The notes under the pieces were generated by a model that saw nothing but the letters and a program-made list of their open reading frames with translations, did not search any database and was not told where the DNA came from. A stretch of DNA of 64,000 nucleotides from Caenorhabditis remanei (lineage: Eukaryota; Nematoda; Chromadorea; Rhabditida; Rhabditidae): the NCBI RefSeq assembly GCF_010183535.1, contig NC_071331.1, forward strand, positions 15,996,001-16,060,000, written 5' to 3'. Shown piece after piece: positions 36,222-49,954 of this stretch. Numbering within the stretch: the stretch's first letter is position 1; each line of letters opens with the position of its first letter. The position numbers and the translations under genes were made by a program.

Positions 36222-39200
36222 AATAGAAAATAAATTGATTTGTTTGTATGTTACTTTGTTCTATGTACCGTTGTCAACTTTAAAAATTCCATCTCATCTT
36301 ACCCGAATTCTATGGTCATGTGTCCTCATTCTCTGTGAATTTCAATATCCGGTGTGTTCATTCATTCTATTCTCTTCGGAATTTTTATTATTTTGCTCAT
36401 CATTTTCCTACTCTCCAAATGTGATAATTCCGTTTCACTTATGCCCACTTTTTCGTTTATCAATGAGCTACGACGGGTCAGTTCAAATCCCTCTCACACG
36501 ATTTTAGTTTTCATTTTTTCGTCTCTTATAATAAGAGAATATCATTTCAGTTCTTGAACCATATTGAGCGAGTATTTATTTCTGTGAATGTTTCCCTTGT
36601 GAACTTCTAAAGTCTAATGAAGTGTATTATTATTTTGGGCATACATATTTGGAGTATATTCTTATTCGTTGAGGTTCCTTACAAGATACCTGAACGGCAG
36701 TTAGCAAACCCCATGAACCCGTTTCGGTTTTATTGGTTACTTTCAGATTGACGCATTCTTTTGTTGTGTTTTCACTAAAGTCGCAGACATACCCAAGTCT
36801 TCTAAATTCGTTTAGTTTTCGGTGAAAATAATATTGAAGGCGCGAAAAAGGAATGTGGACGTAAGCGAATGCCCTTTTCTATCTAGGTATCTTTTCGGTG
36901 AGGTTTTCATGGTCATTAGCATGAGAAACAAGCAATCTGAAACTCGATGTCGTAGGAGAATTCCACGTTATCTTCCGAAATCGGCAGATCGGATCAGCGC
37001 CTTCATTCCGTTTGCCCGTCTTTCACCGCGCGCGCGAGGCGCCGAAAAACACATTGTCTTTTCCCAGTCTCTTTGGATTGTCTTTCCGAAAAAAGACGTC
37101 CACCTTCCCATTTTCATTCAAAAATCAGCTGTCTTCAAGCACTAGCCATATTTTCTTTTACGTTAAGGTGCCACCACGAAACATCGTATTGATTTATTTA
37201 TCTCTTCCGTGATGCAAGTAAATTTTGCATAAACGCTTGAACAATTTGGAAAACTAGTACTAGTTTCGGTTCTGTTCGAATTTTTTAAAACATTTCTAAT
37301 GAGTTAATTCATGAGTTTCATTTTCAAAGAATAGAATACAGTAAGTTATTATTTGGTTACTGTTTTTTACTATTTCTGCATTTGTGTGTCATGGTGTTTG
37401 CACATTTTACCGATTTTCAAATTTTTTGCAGGCAACACATTTGTTGAGTCTCTTCCTCGTATTCTTTATTGATTTTGTAAAAAGTTTATACAGCTCTGAA
37501 ACTGTATTCCCTTTTACTCGTATGTGCTCATCATTTTCGTTGTAATTTTAGAAACTTACTTTTGATTCTGTTATATTTAAATAGCTATTTTCAACTGCAA
37601 CAACACATTCGTCATCGAGTATCTATTTTCACGAAATTCCTTTCGCAATTTCAAAAAATACTCGCAATTTTGTTTTGGAATACTTGTAGGATTTCACTCG
37701 TGACTATTTTTCCGTCGAGCAAACAATCGATTTACACTCTAACGCGCAAAGAAGAATCTTATAAGGATTTAATGTATCACGTAAACAAAGTGCTCTCAGT
37801 GCTATTCTATTCATTCGAACCAACAATTACGGAAAAATCCGGTGCCATCTGCCGTTTGCTTGCCCGCCCTTCTCAATCTCTCAAATTGTCTCCTTCTCTA
37901 TCTCGTATCTCTTCATCTCTGCGAAGGCTTTATTTCAAAAAATTTGCTTTATTTTGTGCGTTTTCCACGTTTTTTTCGATCTTTCTCACCCTCTCGTAGA
38001 TGACGAATTTTTTCTCTTTTTCTATAGACGTCTCTCCCATTTTGTTATTCAATTAGTTATTCGTGAGCCTTTCTATTCTAGGCATGTGGACACAATCAAA
38101 GAAGTCCTTTACGTTTCGTTCTTTTTCTCTCGGAATTAATTTTTAAATCGATATAATAGAGGTAAAATTTACAAAAAAACATAATATTTTCCTACTTTCC
38201 AACTAATAAGATCTGTACCGAAAGATTTACTGTTTGAGGTCATCAACTTCTGGTCCATACTCTTATCGATTTTTGGTTTTTGTTGAAACATTTTTATTCT
38301 ATCACGTACTCGTAATGCCTGAGAAGTTCCAGTAAAAAATAGAGGGATGAAAATATGTGAATTTTCATTTGTAGCTCAGCTAGAATACATTTGCTCTTTT
38401 TTTCGCCCACCAAGTTTGTGACTGCAGCAGTAAAGTATGTGTGTGTATTACACGGCTGTCCCTGGCAGCTGCTCAAATGCTCACTGATTTCACTACACCC
38501 TCTTTCCCATCCAGTAATAATAGTTCATGGTTTTGGCACTCGGCGCCGCTTCAGTTTCTCGCACATGCCAGTCTGCGAGTAGGAGCGGCCGACGACCTGG
38601 CGAACCGTCCGATCACCCCATTCCGTTTCAAAGTGGGCGTATAGAATTTATGTCAACGATCACCGTTTCAACTTTGTTATTATCATCAGACAATTGCTCA
38701 TCATTACTTCCTTCTGTCCTATTCTCTTTGTGCTCTCCAGCCGACCTCTTTTCGGTCTTTCCTCTACTAATCAAATATTTGGGTGCACCAGGGCGATTTA
38801 TCATTTTCCCGATTTATCAGTTTGTTCCCTTTGCAATACCTCGCCTACTCATTGGCTAGTAAACGTTGTACAGCTAGCATGGACTCTTCTCCAGACATAC
38901 ACCATCAATTCAGTACAACCAAAAAAGGAGAAGAATGCCTTGTTTCCGATTCCGACCTCAATCCTTTTTGGTTGGGAGCGGAGACAACATGACGAAACGA
39001 GAGAGCGACGCGACGCCCGCAATACTTTTCCGCCGGTGATTCATGCATCGCATCTTTCTCTGCGTCTTCCGCCTCTCGTTCCTGATTTTTTTCCATCGCC
39101 TGATTTCTAGAAAATAATTCGTTCTGAAGCTCGTGCTATTCTAGCTCTTCTTCACTATTTCAGTGTGAATCCAGACTAAATAATGGTTGAATTCTTGTCT

Positions 39201-39840
39201 CGCTTTTTTGTCTTCGTCATTTGATTGTTCTCTTTTTACTTTCACACTGAAGCGACGTCGTCTCGTCATTAGTTTTTGATCATTCGACAGAGAATTTCCT
39301 AACAAACAATGATAAAGTTTAAAGAAAAAAACTATGAGCAATCGATAAAGTTATCAGAGATCACTGAAAAGAGGAAAAATCCGCTCACAAAAATTTCTCT
39401 TTCTCAGAATTATGCTTGACTCAGAGAATATTTTTTAATCTTTGGTATTGAATTTTTCAACAAAAGCTGTTTGAAAGCCTCATTGTATTGTATCAGTTCT
39501 TTTCTTTGTAAAAATCGTTCTCTTTTCCTTCTCGACATCCCCTTGACGCTTCAGTTAGCGCAACCTATGTTTACATAAAGTTTCCTTCATTCTTCTCCAT
39601 TTTCTCACTTCCTTGCATCGTCCGAATGTTCCTTGAATTAACATCCTTCTCTAGATTTTTCAATCCGAACATATCATCTCTTCGTCCCAACGGACCCTTC
39701 AGTCCAAACTACAGAAATGTTTCTTGCCATCCAAGTGAAATTTGCTCTGCGTCTCTTGGTCCCTTCTCGGGTGTCCTCGAGTCTTAACCCCACCTCCTTT
39801 TCCCTATTCTTCATCGTCCCATCGTCGTTCTCATTGTAAA
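36222..39840. other. 3.6-kb intergenic region
   Basis: AATAAA at 36229-36234, only 8 bases after the FRMD4-like stop, is a possible poly(A) signal. Beyond it I see no gene on either strand: open frames are pyrimidine-rich or short and unlike any family. The right-hand part should contain the promoter of the TLC-domain gene. Confidence 0.5.
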
Positions 39841-41440
39841 ATGTACCCTCTTTCTAGCCGGACGAACACAAAAATGGCCGAGGCTCTTATGAGGTGGCAA
39901 GAGGGTTTGGACCGTATTCAAGCGGCGCCATTTCATTTATTCGCAGTCGATAACAACACAGATGTAGGAGCGCCTGGTGAGTTTTTTGTTTATTTTCGGT
40001 TTGTTTCTAATTTTTTCAATTCCAGGTACTGCCGGTGCTGAGTTAGTAGCACCTTCCTATTGGGGATTCATCAACTCTATCTTTCTTCCAACTGTAGTTT
40101 TTTACACAGTTCTCTGGTTTGCTGTTTATGCATGTGTGCAGTACAACTGCTGGCTGAGTTGGCAAGAAGGAATCAAGAGGAAACGTCTTCTCAATTTGAC
40201 CACTTCTCTCATTCATTCGACGGTGGGTTCTTTTCTTTATTCAGCTTCTGACGTAAATGAAAACGGAGTTGACCTTTCTCTCATTAATTTTTGAGCAGCA
40301 ATGTGCACGAGAAACTTTTAAAAGTGATGTGAAATCTGAGAAAGCTTCAAAGAATGTCTGTAAACGAGAGAGAGTAGAGAAATGAGACATCTGATGAACT
40401 AACAGGATGTTGGTGTATTGGATTTCTGTTCATTAACAAACAAGAAAAACAAAAAACTGCATAAAAATATGATTGTCTCAGCAATGAAAGATAATTACTG
40501 CGATCATAGTTCAATTTTATAATAAAAATGAACTTTCAGATCTCCGGACTCTACTTGTTCGCTTTCTTCTGCTATAACACTAAGTTGATGTTCGCTGCAC
40601 CACTTCATTACTATTCCTACCTCGACTCACAGATAATCACTCTCTCAATTGGATACTTTTTCTATGACGGAATCGATCTCGTTCTGAACGATAAGTAAGT
40701 TACATTTCTAGAATAGAGAAACATAAATCCAACTTCGTATATTCCAGACTTTCGATCTCCACGGGTGTGCTTCTCTTTCATCATGTTGCCTCCATCTATG
40801 TACTTTCTACCGCTGTTCTTTCAAAGAAGTTCCTCTTATATGCTTATTGGGCTATGCTTATGGAAGTTTCTTCAATCTTCTTGCACACTAGATCGATTCT
40901 TCATATCTCCAAGTTGTCAACTACTTCGATGATTGGATTCTCCAAAGTCATATCTTACCTCAACCTCTTCAGTTTCATCATTTTCCGTGGTTTCGTTCAG
41001 TTCTTCCTCTTCGGATGGGCATGGGTCAACTATGACCACATTCACTTGTTAGTTTATTCAATTGCTCTCGAAGATCCTTACATAAATCAATTTTTACAGC
41101 GTCTTCAAGTGCATCGCTTTCGGAGGAGGATTCTGTTTCGCTGTCATCAATGTCAGTCTGCTTCTCCGTATCTTGCACTCTGATGGATTCCTTCTATCAT
41201 CTGTGGTTTCCCAAGGTATTTTATTTTTGGGTTCAAAATATCGACACATAAAGAGTATTGAAGAAAAATATATTTTGAATGAAATTGATTGAAACATTTT
41301 ATTTAGCAGCATAACGCATTTTCTCAGCTCATAAGATTCAAATTGCAGACCGTCTGGATGCTCTCCTCGAGGACAACGAGTACAGCAACTCGTCGGAAAG
41401 TGTGGCGAAGTCGGAAAAGAAGGAACTTCTTGACGTTTAG
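39841..41440 (+). CDS. TLC-domain membrane protein, TLCD4/TMEM56-like
   Basis: Exons: 39841-39976, 40026-40222, 40540-40694, 40748-41047, 41100-41215, 41349-41440. Sum 996 nt, 331 aa. The TLC (TRAM-LAG1-CLN8) domain is shown by several hydrophobic spans and family motifs: HYYSYLDSQIITLSIGYF, YDGIDLVL, the FHHVASIYVLS histidine pair, and LLMEVSSIFLHTR-like text (AMLMEVSSIFLHTRSIL). Family knowledge: TLC proteins are ER or plasma-membrane proteins linked to lipid synthesis or membrane-lipid composition; the reaction of this subgroup is unsettled. The C-terminus is charged and cytosolic (NSSESVAKSEKKELLDV). An in-frame ATG 33 bases downstream (39874, MAEALMRW) is an equally possible start. Confidence 0.85.
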
Positions 41441-44400
41441 ACAATTATCCGTTTAACTTATAACAACTCTCGTCTCGCCACCAATCCATTATCTTCTTTT
41501 TGCCACATTCCGGGTATTTTTGTGTTTTTGTTCCGTACTCTAATATGATCAGATTTTTTCAACCCCAAATTCTCACCATTAATTTATCGATACGTTTTAT
41601 CCTCTTTTCTTCATTCTCCCTCATATCACAAGGCTTTACAATATTTGTACAAGCATCACAAATTTACTTCATATTTCCTCATTCATATTCTTCCTAGAAC
41701 ATAATGATACATTTACATGATAATCGAATATATGTGATATTTGAAACTTAGTTTGTCTCTTTCTCTTCAATAAATCATTCGAACCATCACCTATCTGTAT
41801 TTTTTGTAGGTTTCTCTGAAACCTCTTCAATCAGCACACTCTTTTCTACTCGATACACAAACGGCATTCAATTTGAGATGCGCCACCCGACGACCCCGAC
41901 AGAAAAAAAGACAAATTCCGGTTTTCGAGTTTTTTTGGTCTCGCGCTCTCCTCAATTGTCGTCTTTTTACTCGTTTTCTCTAACGTTTCGGTATTCAGAC
42001 GGCTCATCGTTTCCTTGAATTCAAATTTACGGGTCGTTAAATTGAAGAAATTGCATTCGAAGAGTCAACAAGATTCGACTGGTTTTCAATAATGAGTAAA
42101 CTGGATCGAAGAAGAAAAAGAGATATCGAAAAGGATTGAAGTGATTCAAAGTTTCTTAACGACTCACATAAAAACTCTGTTCTTTTTTTCCTACTTCAGA
42201 ATCTTTCATCTTTTTTCACTGACGTCTACTCCTATTGTTTTCTTCTTCTTCTTATCCTACGCCATTTCTCTTTTTTTGCCACGTCACGACTGGAAATGAT
42301 AGATTCGAGAAGAGGAAGAAAACTACTACAATTTTAAGGAATATCAATTTGAATCCCTCTCGATTTCTATTTAACCAAGGCATTTCCTCTTCCTGATTTA
42401 TTATTTCCGTTGGTACGAATTGATTCAAGATGTCTGATTCGAGTTTTTTCTCCTTTCTTTTTCCTTATATAAAAGAAGGTTAAACGTTTCAGAAAAACTA
42501 CGTGGGCAATCAGAAAACACGATCTGATTGGTGACTTTTGACTCCATGAAAATCATAAAATAGAACAGAACCTTATCACTGGTTAACCTCTAATTAGAAT
42601 TCTCCAGTCAACTGATAATATGTGTTTCTAGATAATGAACCATTAAATGTCCATCAGAATCACATGCTTTGTCTCTAGAGAAATCTGAACTTGACGTATC
42701 TCTGAAATGATTCGTGACTATTCAATGAGTCAAACCCATTACATAACTCCTCCGTATATAAAAACTTCTTTCGCTGTATGAATCAGTGTTGACCTGTAAA
42801 TGTCTTCTTATCATTCCATTTCCTGTCAACATTTCTTTAAAAGAAATAGAAGAATGTTGATTTTGAGTGCACTTTGATGAGAGACTCTTTCCAATTAATT
42901 TGTCAACCCGAGGGCACCTTCTGTTTCTTCTTTTCTTCTTCTCCTTTCATCTCTATTTCTCTCTATTCCTTTTCTCTTCTTTTCTGCTCCGATCGAAATT
43001 ATAAATTGGCTTCATTTCGCTACTCCCAGTGGTCCACCGTTTCGCACCCTTTTTCATGTTCTTCCTGTTTTCATATTATTGATGAAAAACAAGAAGAATA
43101 GAAGAAGAAGAAGAAGAAGAAGAATGAATTCGGACGAATGTCTCTCTTTTTCTCTCTTATTTTAAATACTGTCTAGTTGTCTATTTGTATAAGGTCGATC
43201 GATGTAAAGTGGCTTTTCGTTATGACCTTTTCGTTAGTGGACAGTCGAAATTCTGAATCATTCTTCTGATTGTAGATGTTGTAATACTCTCTACGTGTTG
43301 ACTTTTCTTACTTTCTTTTTGTAGAATCAATCACAGCAGCAGTTTCTATAAAAATAACTAATCAACTAAGTTTGGGACAACAGGATAATTCATCTCATGA
43401 TGAGACTCATCCAATCCAAAAGCAATGAGGAGATTTTGACCCAGCTGTCAAGCAACACTTTGAAATGACAAGAGTTACGACATTTGGTCCAATAATCTTC
43501 CTTTTTTATCCCAAACATTTTTTTCAAGTAGAAAAAACTGAATTAGAGCTAGCATTTTCAGACAAACAGATATTGAATACCAATTATGAATTCACCTGTT
43601 CCATCTACCGAATAGTTTCGTCTTATATCATTTCATTTCAAACTCCAAGAGTATTCCACAGCAACTCCTCAAGTAAAAAACTGGCAGAATCTTCTGGCAT
43701 CTTCATTCAAAATTCCATCCTGAATAGGAATGAGATTTCTATTCCATTTTTTAAAAGGAGATGAATAATGAATGAAAAGAAATGTCGACTCAAATCGTTC
43801 TTTTCTTCATTGTATCTGATGAATCAACTACGATTTTTGAATCCGAGTGCGAATAAAATTCTAGTTAAATGTAGTCTACAGTAGTTTTTTGTTCTTGCAA
43901 TTCAATTTCTTTGTCGCATTTAAAGAAGATTTCAAGAACTCTCAATTGAAGTCTCAATGGAATCATCAACAAACTCTGAAGCGAATATGACTTAGTTTAC
44001 TGTAGTTAAATTTCTTCTCTGCTCTGTTGAGGCTACAAAAGTGTATTCATTATCATTTCTGTGTTCAAAGTGTCTGTTCCTTCTTCTCTTTCAAAACTAT
44101 ATATCAAAAATCGCTTAACAGTATCTCGATAGTCAGAAGACACAGAAATTCAATCATCGTACGTTTCTCTAATGGGTTTTCGTTTTTTTTCCCAAAAACT
44201 TTCTAACAATTTCATTTTTCATGAATCATGCACCTCAAAAATTCTTCTCCTTTTCTTCTTTTTTTCTTTATTTTTTTGTGTTTTTGTGTTCGTCATCTCA
44301 ACAAAAAGAAACATTTTTCGAGACTTTTCATCTCCTGATTTCATAAAATTTTACGTCAATTCTGAGTCATTCATCACCTTTTTTCTAAAAAACTAACAAA

Positions 44401-44933
44401 CTTGTTCCCACATCAAAACACCTGTAATAATAACAACAAGCCAACTGATTCAGTACTAAAACTACTTCATCCATTTCACTCACAATATAAAAAAACAAAA
44501 CAGTGTACCTCAGGGGACTCTCTAACGTCTCTCTTTTTATCTATCCGTTTTTGTTTTGTCCCAGTTTTTCTCTTGTCTAAACGACTCTTTCTCTTCCTTC
44601 TTCTCTTCTTATTTCTTCTCATAAAATATCAGTTTCGTTTCGTGTCGTTTCGCTTCCAAAAATGTTTCATTTTCTTTTTTCTGCAGATAGCTAAAAAGAA
44701 GAAGCGGTCCGTCTTCAAACGGTCTGCGTCTCCACATCTTCTTTATTTCTCCAGACGCAGCATCTCAGTCGCCCCGGAGCTTTTGGCTGTGTGCTCATTT
44801 CATTTTCTTCGTTTTGCTCGACTGACCCACAAGTCGGTGGCCGTGGCGGGCCTCCCGCACTCACTTACTCTGTATCGGAGGAACGAACGCCAAAAACGAG
44901 TAATTCGGAACGGAGAGAGGAGCGGATCGCCGG
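41441..44933. other. 3.5-kb intergenic region
   Basis: No recognisable gene. It contains the TLC gene 3' UTR (AATAAA near 41770), pyrimidine-rich DNA, a GAA microsatellite at about 43101-43124 and AT-rich stretches. The last 300 bases are GC-richer and probably hold the promoter and leader of the four-pass protein gene. Confidence 0.5.
43101..43124 (+). repeat. (GAA)8 microsatellite
   Basis: Eight tandem gaa triplets in intergenic DNA. Simple repeat. Confidence 0.85.
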
Positions 44934-45771
44934 ATGGCGTATACGCGGATAGCACGATGCATTGCCACTTTAACTAATCTCTTATTTCTTTCTGTATCTA
45001 TTTCTCTTCTTCTAATTACTCTTCTATCAGCATTCAATCCACCAAAGCCTGTAGTTTCACCAGAAAGAGTCAATGAATATCCACAGGTAAGTCTCTTTCA
45101 TCCAGTTTTCATTTTATCTTATTCCCAATATTTCAGTTCATCGTAACACTTCTTCTCATCGGCTGCTATGCAACTTTCCTCTTTGTTTTGTCACTTCTTG
45201 GACTCGTTTCATTGTGTTTTCTCAACTCGATTCTTCTATTCGTGGTAAGTATTTCTTTCCTTGAAAAAACAATATAAATTCACGAGGAAAACTACTGTTC
45301 TAATATAAAGAGAACAGTACAGTACTCCAGAACTCAACTCAAAACTCAAATCTATAATTTTCAGTTTATCCTTGGACAAGTTGCTATGATGTTCATGATT
45401 GGAATTTCGTTCGCTTTTACACTAACAGTCAGAAAAAGAGTAAGTTTTTCTATCAAAAACACTTGTAATTTCTCAAGTGAATAATTTTCAGTTACATATG
45501 AAATTGGAAGATATCTGGAAGAACAAACCGAGTTGTTTAGAAGGCCAACCATGCGTTCCACTTGATACTTTTAGAAGTTCCGAAAATCTTCTTATATGTC
45601 TTCTGCTTATATTTTTTGCTGTTCAGGTAATTCGAACCACTCATAATTACTCCAAAACGTTCATACTTTCAGATAATTCAATTGATCGCCAGTTGGTATC
45701 TGTGTGAACGAAGATCCAGTCAAGAGAAATACAAGTTACAATTACAAAAAGCAGATGAAGATGACGAGTGA
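44934..45771 (+). CDS. Four-pass membrane protein, tetraspanin-like size
   Basis: Exons: 44934-45086, 45137-45244, 45365-45439, 45492-45626, 45673-45771; 570 nt, 189 aa. Four hydrophobic segments: near residues 12-32 (LLFLSVSISLLLITLL), 52-86 (FIVTLLLIGCYATFLFVLSL onwards), 87-108 (FILGQVAMMFMIGISF) and about 137-160. One hydrophilic loop between TM3 and TM4 holds CLEGQPC, a possible disulfide pair. The tail is acidic (KADEDDE). There is no tetraspanin CCG motif and the large loop is too short, so I call it only tetraspan. Function unknown. Confidence 0.75.
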
Positions 45772-47060
45772 TTTCCAAATTGTTTTCATTCTTGTATTGT
45801 ACATTTCATTTTAACTCATTCACTTTCTAGAAGTTAGTTATTGTTTTGTTTTAGTTGTTTTGTGCCAATCTGCCATCACCTCAACCGGTTTTCCTCCCAG
45901 TTCGCAACCAACTTCAACCGATTTCTTTCCGGGCTCACAATCCATTTTTCACTTATTTCTTCCCGTTTTCTATCAATATCCCGGACCACTTTCCGTTCAT
46001 AATACGAGACGATCCAATCATAATAATCCTAATTTTGAGCATTTTCCACTTTCTGATTTCTTCTGTTTTCCTGCCTATTGTTTTCAATGTGCCTTTTTTG
46101 AATCGATTTTGATTTACGTGTCAGTTATCTGTTCAACGGTTCGATAAATTTTAATAATTGTGTACTCATGAGCTCAATTATGAGTACTGTATATGAGTAC
46201 AGTATACTGCGCAGTCCAGCGCTGGAGTATATACTGTATAGCCGGAAAATAAATCAATTCGAGTTGCCGCTTTTTTTCGCCTTCTGAGTAGAGCGCGGTT
46301 GCATATGCGCGAAATTCTTAATTAAATTAAACTTTCAGTTAAAGAATTGGTTTGATAAAATTAAATCGAGTTTTTCAGAATTTTTTTGCGTCCTCTTTTT
46401 CTTAATTTATAACCTGAAATGTTATTTAGATTGATCATTTGAGCTGATAAGTTTATCTATTACTTCCTGTACTCCCAAAGACCACTAGCGACATCAGCAC
46501 CTTTTAAAGAAAACTACAAAACTTGTTCAAACACCTGACTGGTCGACTGGCATTAAAAGTGTATTTTGTCTGTAAAATATCACTTTCAAAAATGAACCAG
46601 ATGTAGTTAATTCCTTTTCATATACACACTTCAACTTCGTTTTTGCAACAATTTTTCGGCAGCGGTTTTTTATGACCTTAAACGGTACAGATGTAGATCC
46701 TTCGTGGCATTGAGTGTCTGCTACTCCATACTTTCGTTTCGTTTCGTTCTCTCTCGTCTCTTTTCAAATGTGCACTTGCTCCTCACTCTCTTCTCTCTTG
46801 CCTCTTCTTTGCCGAAATTCCACGTTCCAGTAACGGTCGGCTTTATATTTGATTCATTCGAACCATATTACTCTTGATTTTTGTTTCCCTCGTTCCGTTC
46901 TTTCTAAATTTATCGACTTATCTCGAATTCGACGGAGGCGGTAGGCGAAAAACAGGAACATGAGGGAAGCGCTCACTACATTTCGCGATTTCTTCCTCTT
47001 CTCATTTCTTTTGACAACCTTTTTCAATAATTTTTCAGGATCCAAGCGGGTTGGAGTAGA
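45772..47060. other. Intergenic region with clustered palindromes
   Basis: No gene seen. Around 46163-46240 are overlapping short inverted repeats (actcat/atgagt, tacagtata/tatactgta, ctgcgcag, ccagcgctgg). The last 250 bases, ending in an AATTTTTCAG acceptor at about 47039, are the presumed promoter and leader of the first transporter gene. Confidence 0.5.
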
Positions 47061-49063
47061 ATGGGTAAAAATGCCGACGATCATCACCCATTGCTCCACA
47101 CAACGCCCGAGGGTGCGGTTAAAATTCCGGTGAGTCGTTCTGTTATTCTAGGTTTCAGAACAGAAGAAGTAAACCATAATTAAAAAAAAAAAGATAACTT
47201 GTATTACACGGGCAAGTAACCACTCCAATTCGATACCATAAAATTCAAAAGAATTCCGCCAAACTTGCCATTCAGCTAAAAAGCGTACCTCCTGAGAAAG
47301 AACAAGGCCTTCTTCGAATTTCGCGTCCGTCGGCGTCCCACGAACGATAGCCATCTAAGATCCTAAGCCAGACGGCCAACATTCAAGACTTTTCATTTCC
47401 AATTTCCCTCCTCCGTTACCCCATTTTGAACGATTCTTTCTGTTTTCCAGGTGCCGTCGGTGTCAGTTGGCAGAGAATCAACGCAAGCGAGAAGTGGTAT
47501 GAAGACCGCAATCCTGATATGGCTTACCCTCCAAAACAGTATACATACTCTCCTGATCAGGTAAATGATATAAAAATATGTTGCTCGTCATAAAAAGTGT
47601 TTCGGAGACTGCTACTGCGGATCCAATGAGTTCATTTATAGACGAAGTTTTTGAACAATATATTTTTCGTTCTTTTTATTGACAAAAATTATATTTTCAG
47701 ATACTCCCGTGCACGTGAAGTAGATGCTATGTTTGTAAGTACAGTAGCTGTGTGGTTGACAGAAGTCATCAAATGTGTAATCTGTCTGTTTTTAGTTGCT
47801 CAAGAAGAAACTCCAAGAAGGTAATTCACAATGCGAGAACTTTGTATTGCATTTCTGCTTTTCAGGTTCGTACATGCCCTCAAAACGCAGATTCTTGAAC
47901 AGCCCTATGATACAATGAAAGTATGCATACCGGCCATGATTTACATAGTTCAAAATAACTTATTCTACGTGGCAGCTTCTCATTTAGATGCAGCAACCTT
48001 CATGGTGAGACACTCATCTCCTTGAAGAATCAACGAAAAAACCGTTGCTTTTTCTTCCAGATAACATCACAACTAAAGATTTTCACCGCTGCTATTTTCA
48101 CGGTTATCATCTTGCGCAGATCTCTCAATAGGACACAATGGTCTATATTCTCATTCTTTCCCAGTGCTAATTTTTTCTTAATTTCAGGTTTGCCCTCGCA
48201 GTACTATTTGCTGGAGTTTCACTAGTACAATTACAAGGAACAAAATCAAAAGAAATTGCTGGCGAGTCTCCATTCATCGGATTTGTTGCAGTTGTAGTCG
48301 CATGTTGTTTGTCTGGATTTGCTGGAATTTATTTCGAAAAAATTCTGAAAGGATCCGCTCCAGTCTCGCTGTGGATGAGAAATGTCCAGATGGCAGTATT
48401 CGCGATTCCATCTTCCTTTCTCGCAATTTATATGCAAGACGCAAAAACAGTAAATGAGTATGGACTTCTGTATGGGTTCGATTCCATTGTCTGGCTTACT
48501 GTACTTTGGTACGGTATTGGAGGTTAGTAAAAGAGACATTTCGGGTGGTATTCGCTATTAGAACTGTTGCAAAATGGAACTGTTACTCAAACTACGGAAT
48601 GCTCAAGGTTCTATTTTGTAGCAGTTCTAAAAACGAATAACGTCGGAATTGTGTTCCTATAGTAGTAGTTACAATGGCCGCTCTATAAATTAGAAATATT
48701 TTTCGTATCGAAACTACATCCAATTCGTACAAAGTAAACAAATACATACAGCCTTCCTATTGCAAAAAAATGGATTGTTCACACGTTGTACACTAAACAT
48801 TCTATTTTGCAGGTCTCTCTGTTGCGGTTTGCATCAAGTATGCCGATAACATTGCCAAGAATTTTGCCACATCAGTCGCTATAGTTCTTTCAACGATTGG
48901 ATCCATGTTCCTCTTCGATTTCATTCCATCGTTAACTTTCTTGCTCGGTGCCGCACTTGTGATATTTTCGATTTTCCTCTATTCTTCTCATCAGTCAATG
49001 GTTGCAGCTCTTAGTCGACTACGAGGAGAAATTCCTTCTACGAAGGAGGCGTTTTGTTTGTAA
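47061..49063 (+). CDS. SLC35A-type nucleotide-sugar transporter, copy 1
   Basis: Exons: 47061-47129, 47451-47560, 47701-47820, 47866-48004, 48061-48140, 48188-48522, 48813-49063; 1,104 nt, 367 aa. Golgi multi-pass antiporter family that imports UDP-sugars in exchange for nucleoside monophosphates. Seen: an N-terminal cytosolic stretch with HHPLL; ten or so hydrophobic helices; family motifs [50 protein letters not shown] and [20 protein letters not shown]. One donor (TG followed by GTCTAT at 48141) is non-standard after the GT, but the join gives the conserved [13 protein letters not shown] sequence. The next gene is a clear paralogue 0.9 kb downstream, so this is a local duplication. Substrate cannot be read from sequence. 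Confidence 0.9.
48558..48632. repeat. Imperfect inverted repeat in transporter intron
   Basis: ttagaactgttgcaaaatgg near 48558 and ctattttgtagcagttctaa ending near 48632 are imperfect reverse complements. A small MITE-like or hairpin element in intron 48523-48812. Confidence 0.4.
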
Positions 49064-49954
49064 AAAAATAGGTTATTCAAATTGATTGTATCGGTGGTCA
49101 AATCATTCCGGGGTCATTTTCATTTTCGTTTCATAGTTTATGTAATTAGAAACTGTTCATTTATTGCATTTATCTATTTTTTAGGAGGTTGTGATGCATT
49201 TTTCTGTCACTGACCTTCACTTTGTCAGTTTTTTCAAAACTGATATCAGTTATCATCCTTTTACCTTCTCTGTTGAATCTGTGGTGTGTCGTTCGTGATA
49301 TTTTTACTTTCATTTCTTTCCTTCCAATTTCTACGCAAATAAACAAAGAATTCAATCACATTTATTGTATTTCTCGTCTGAAAGTTTCAGTCTAACCCCA
49401 CTCATATTTCTTTTTGTTTAATCTAACTCATGGCACATCATACATCTACGTCAAAGTACGACCCCATTTGCCCTTCCCTTGATCAGCTGTGCACTTTCTT
49501 CGTGCTCATCTGCGTCTCCAGTGTATTAATTGTGTCTATTCGCAGCTGGTCCCACAAAAAGGCCACGTTGCAATCCGTACATTTTGTTTCGTACAACAGA
49601 ATATTGATAATATTCGAACGTACTATCGTTCGTAATATATGCGCCTCATTTGTTTGTGTTTTGAAGTAAAAAAGAGCGAGTGTGTGTATTGTTTGAGAGA
49701 CGAAGACGATTAAAGTGTGAGAAAATTGAGTCCCATTGGAGGACGCATGTGCTGTTGTACTGCACCATTCTCTTCAATTTCTGTTATTTTTCGCACTAAA
49801 ACCAGTTTTTTTGAAAGTTCCTATAGTTCGAAAGCAATCATCAGTATAGAGTAAATTTCATTCCCACCACTAGGATTTGTTATCACTTCTATTTCTGGTT
49901 TTCATCGCAAAACTTCTGTTCTGTTGCTAAAACTTTATCTCATTTCAGATCAAA
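49064..49954. other. Intergenic region between the two transporters
   Basis: 891 bases with no gene. The right end carries TTTCAG followed 6 bases later by the ATG, a likely SL1 trans-splice site. The spacing is longer than is typical for an operon, so copy 2 probably has its own promoter here. Confidence 0.5.
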
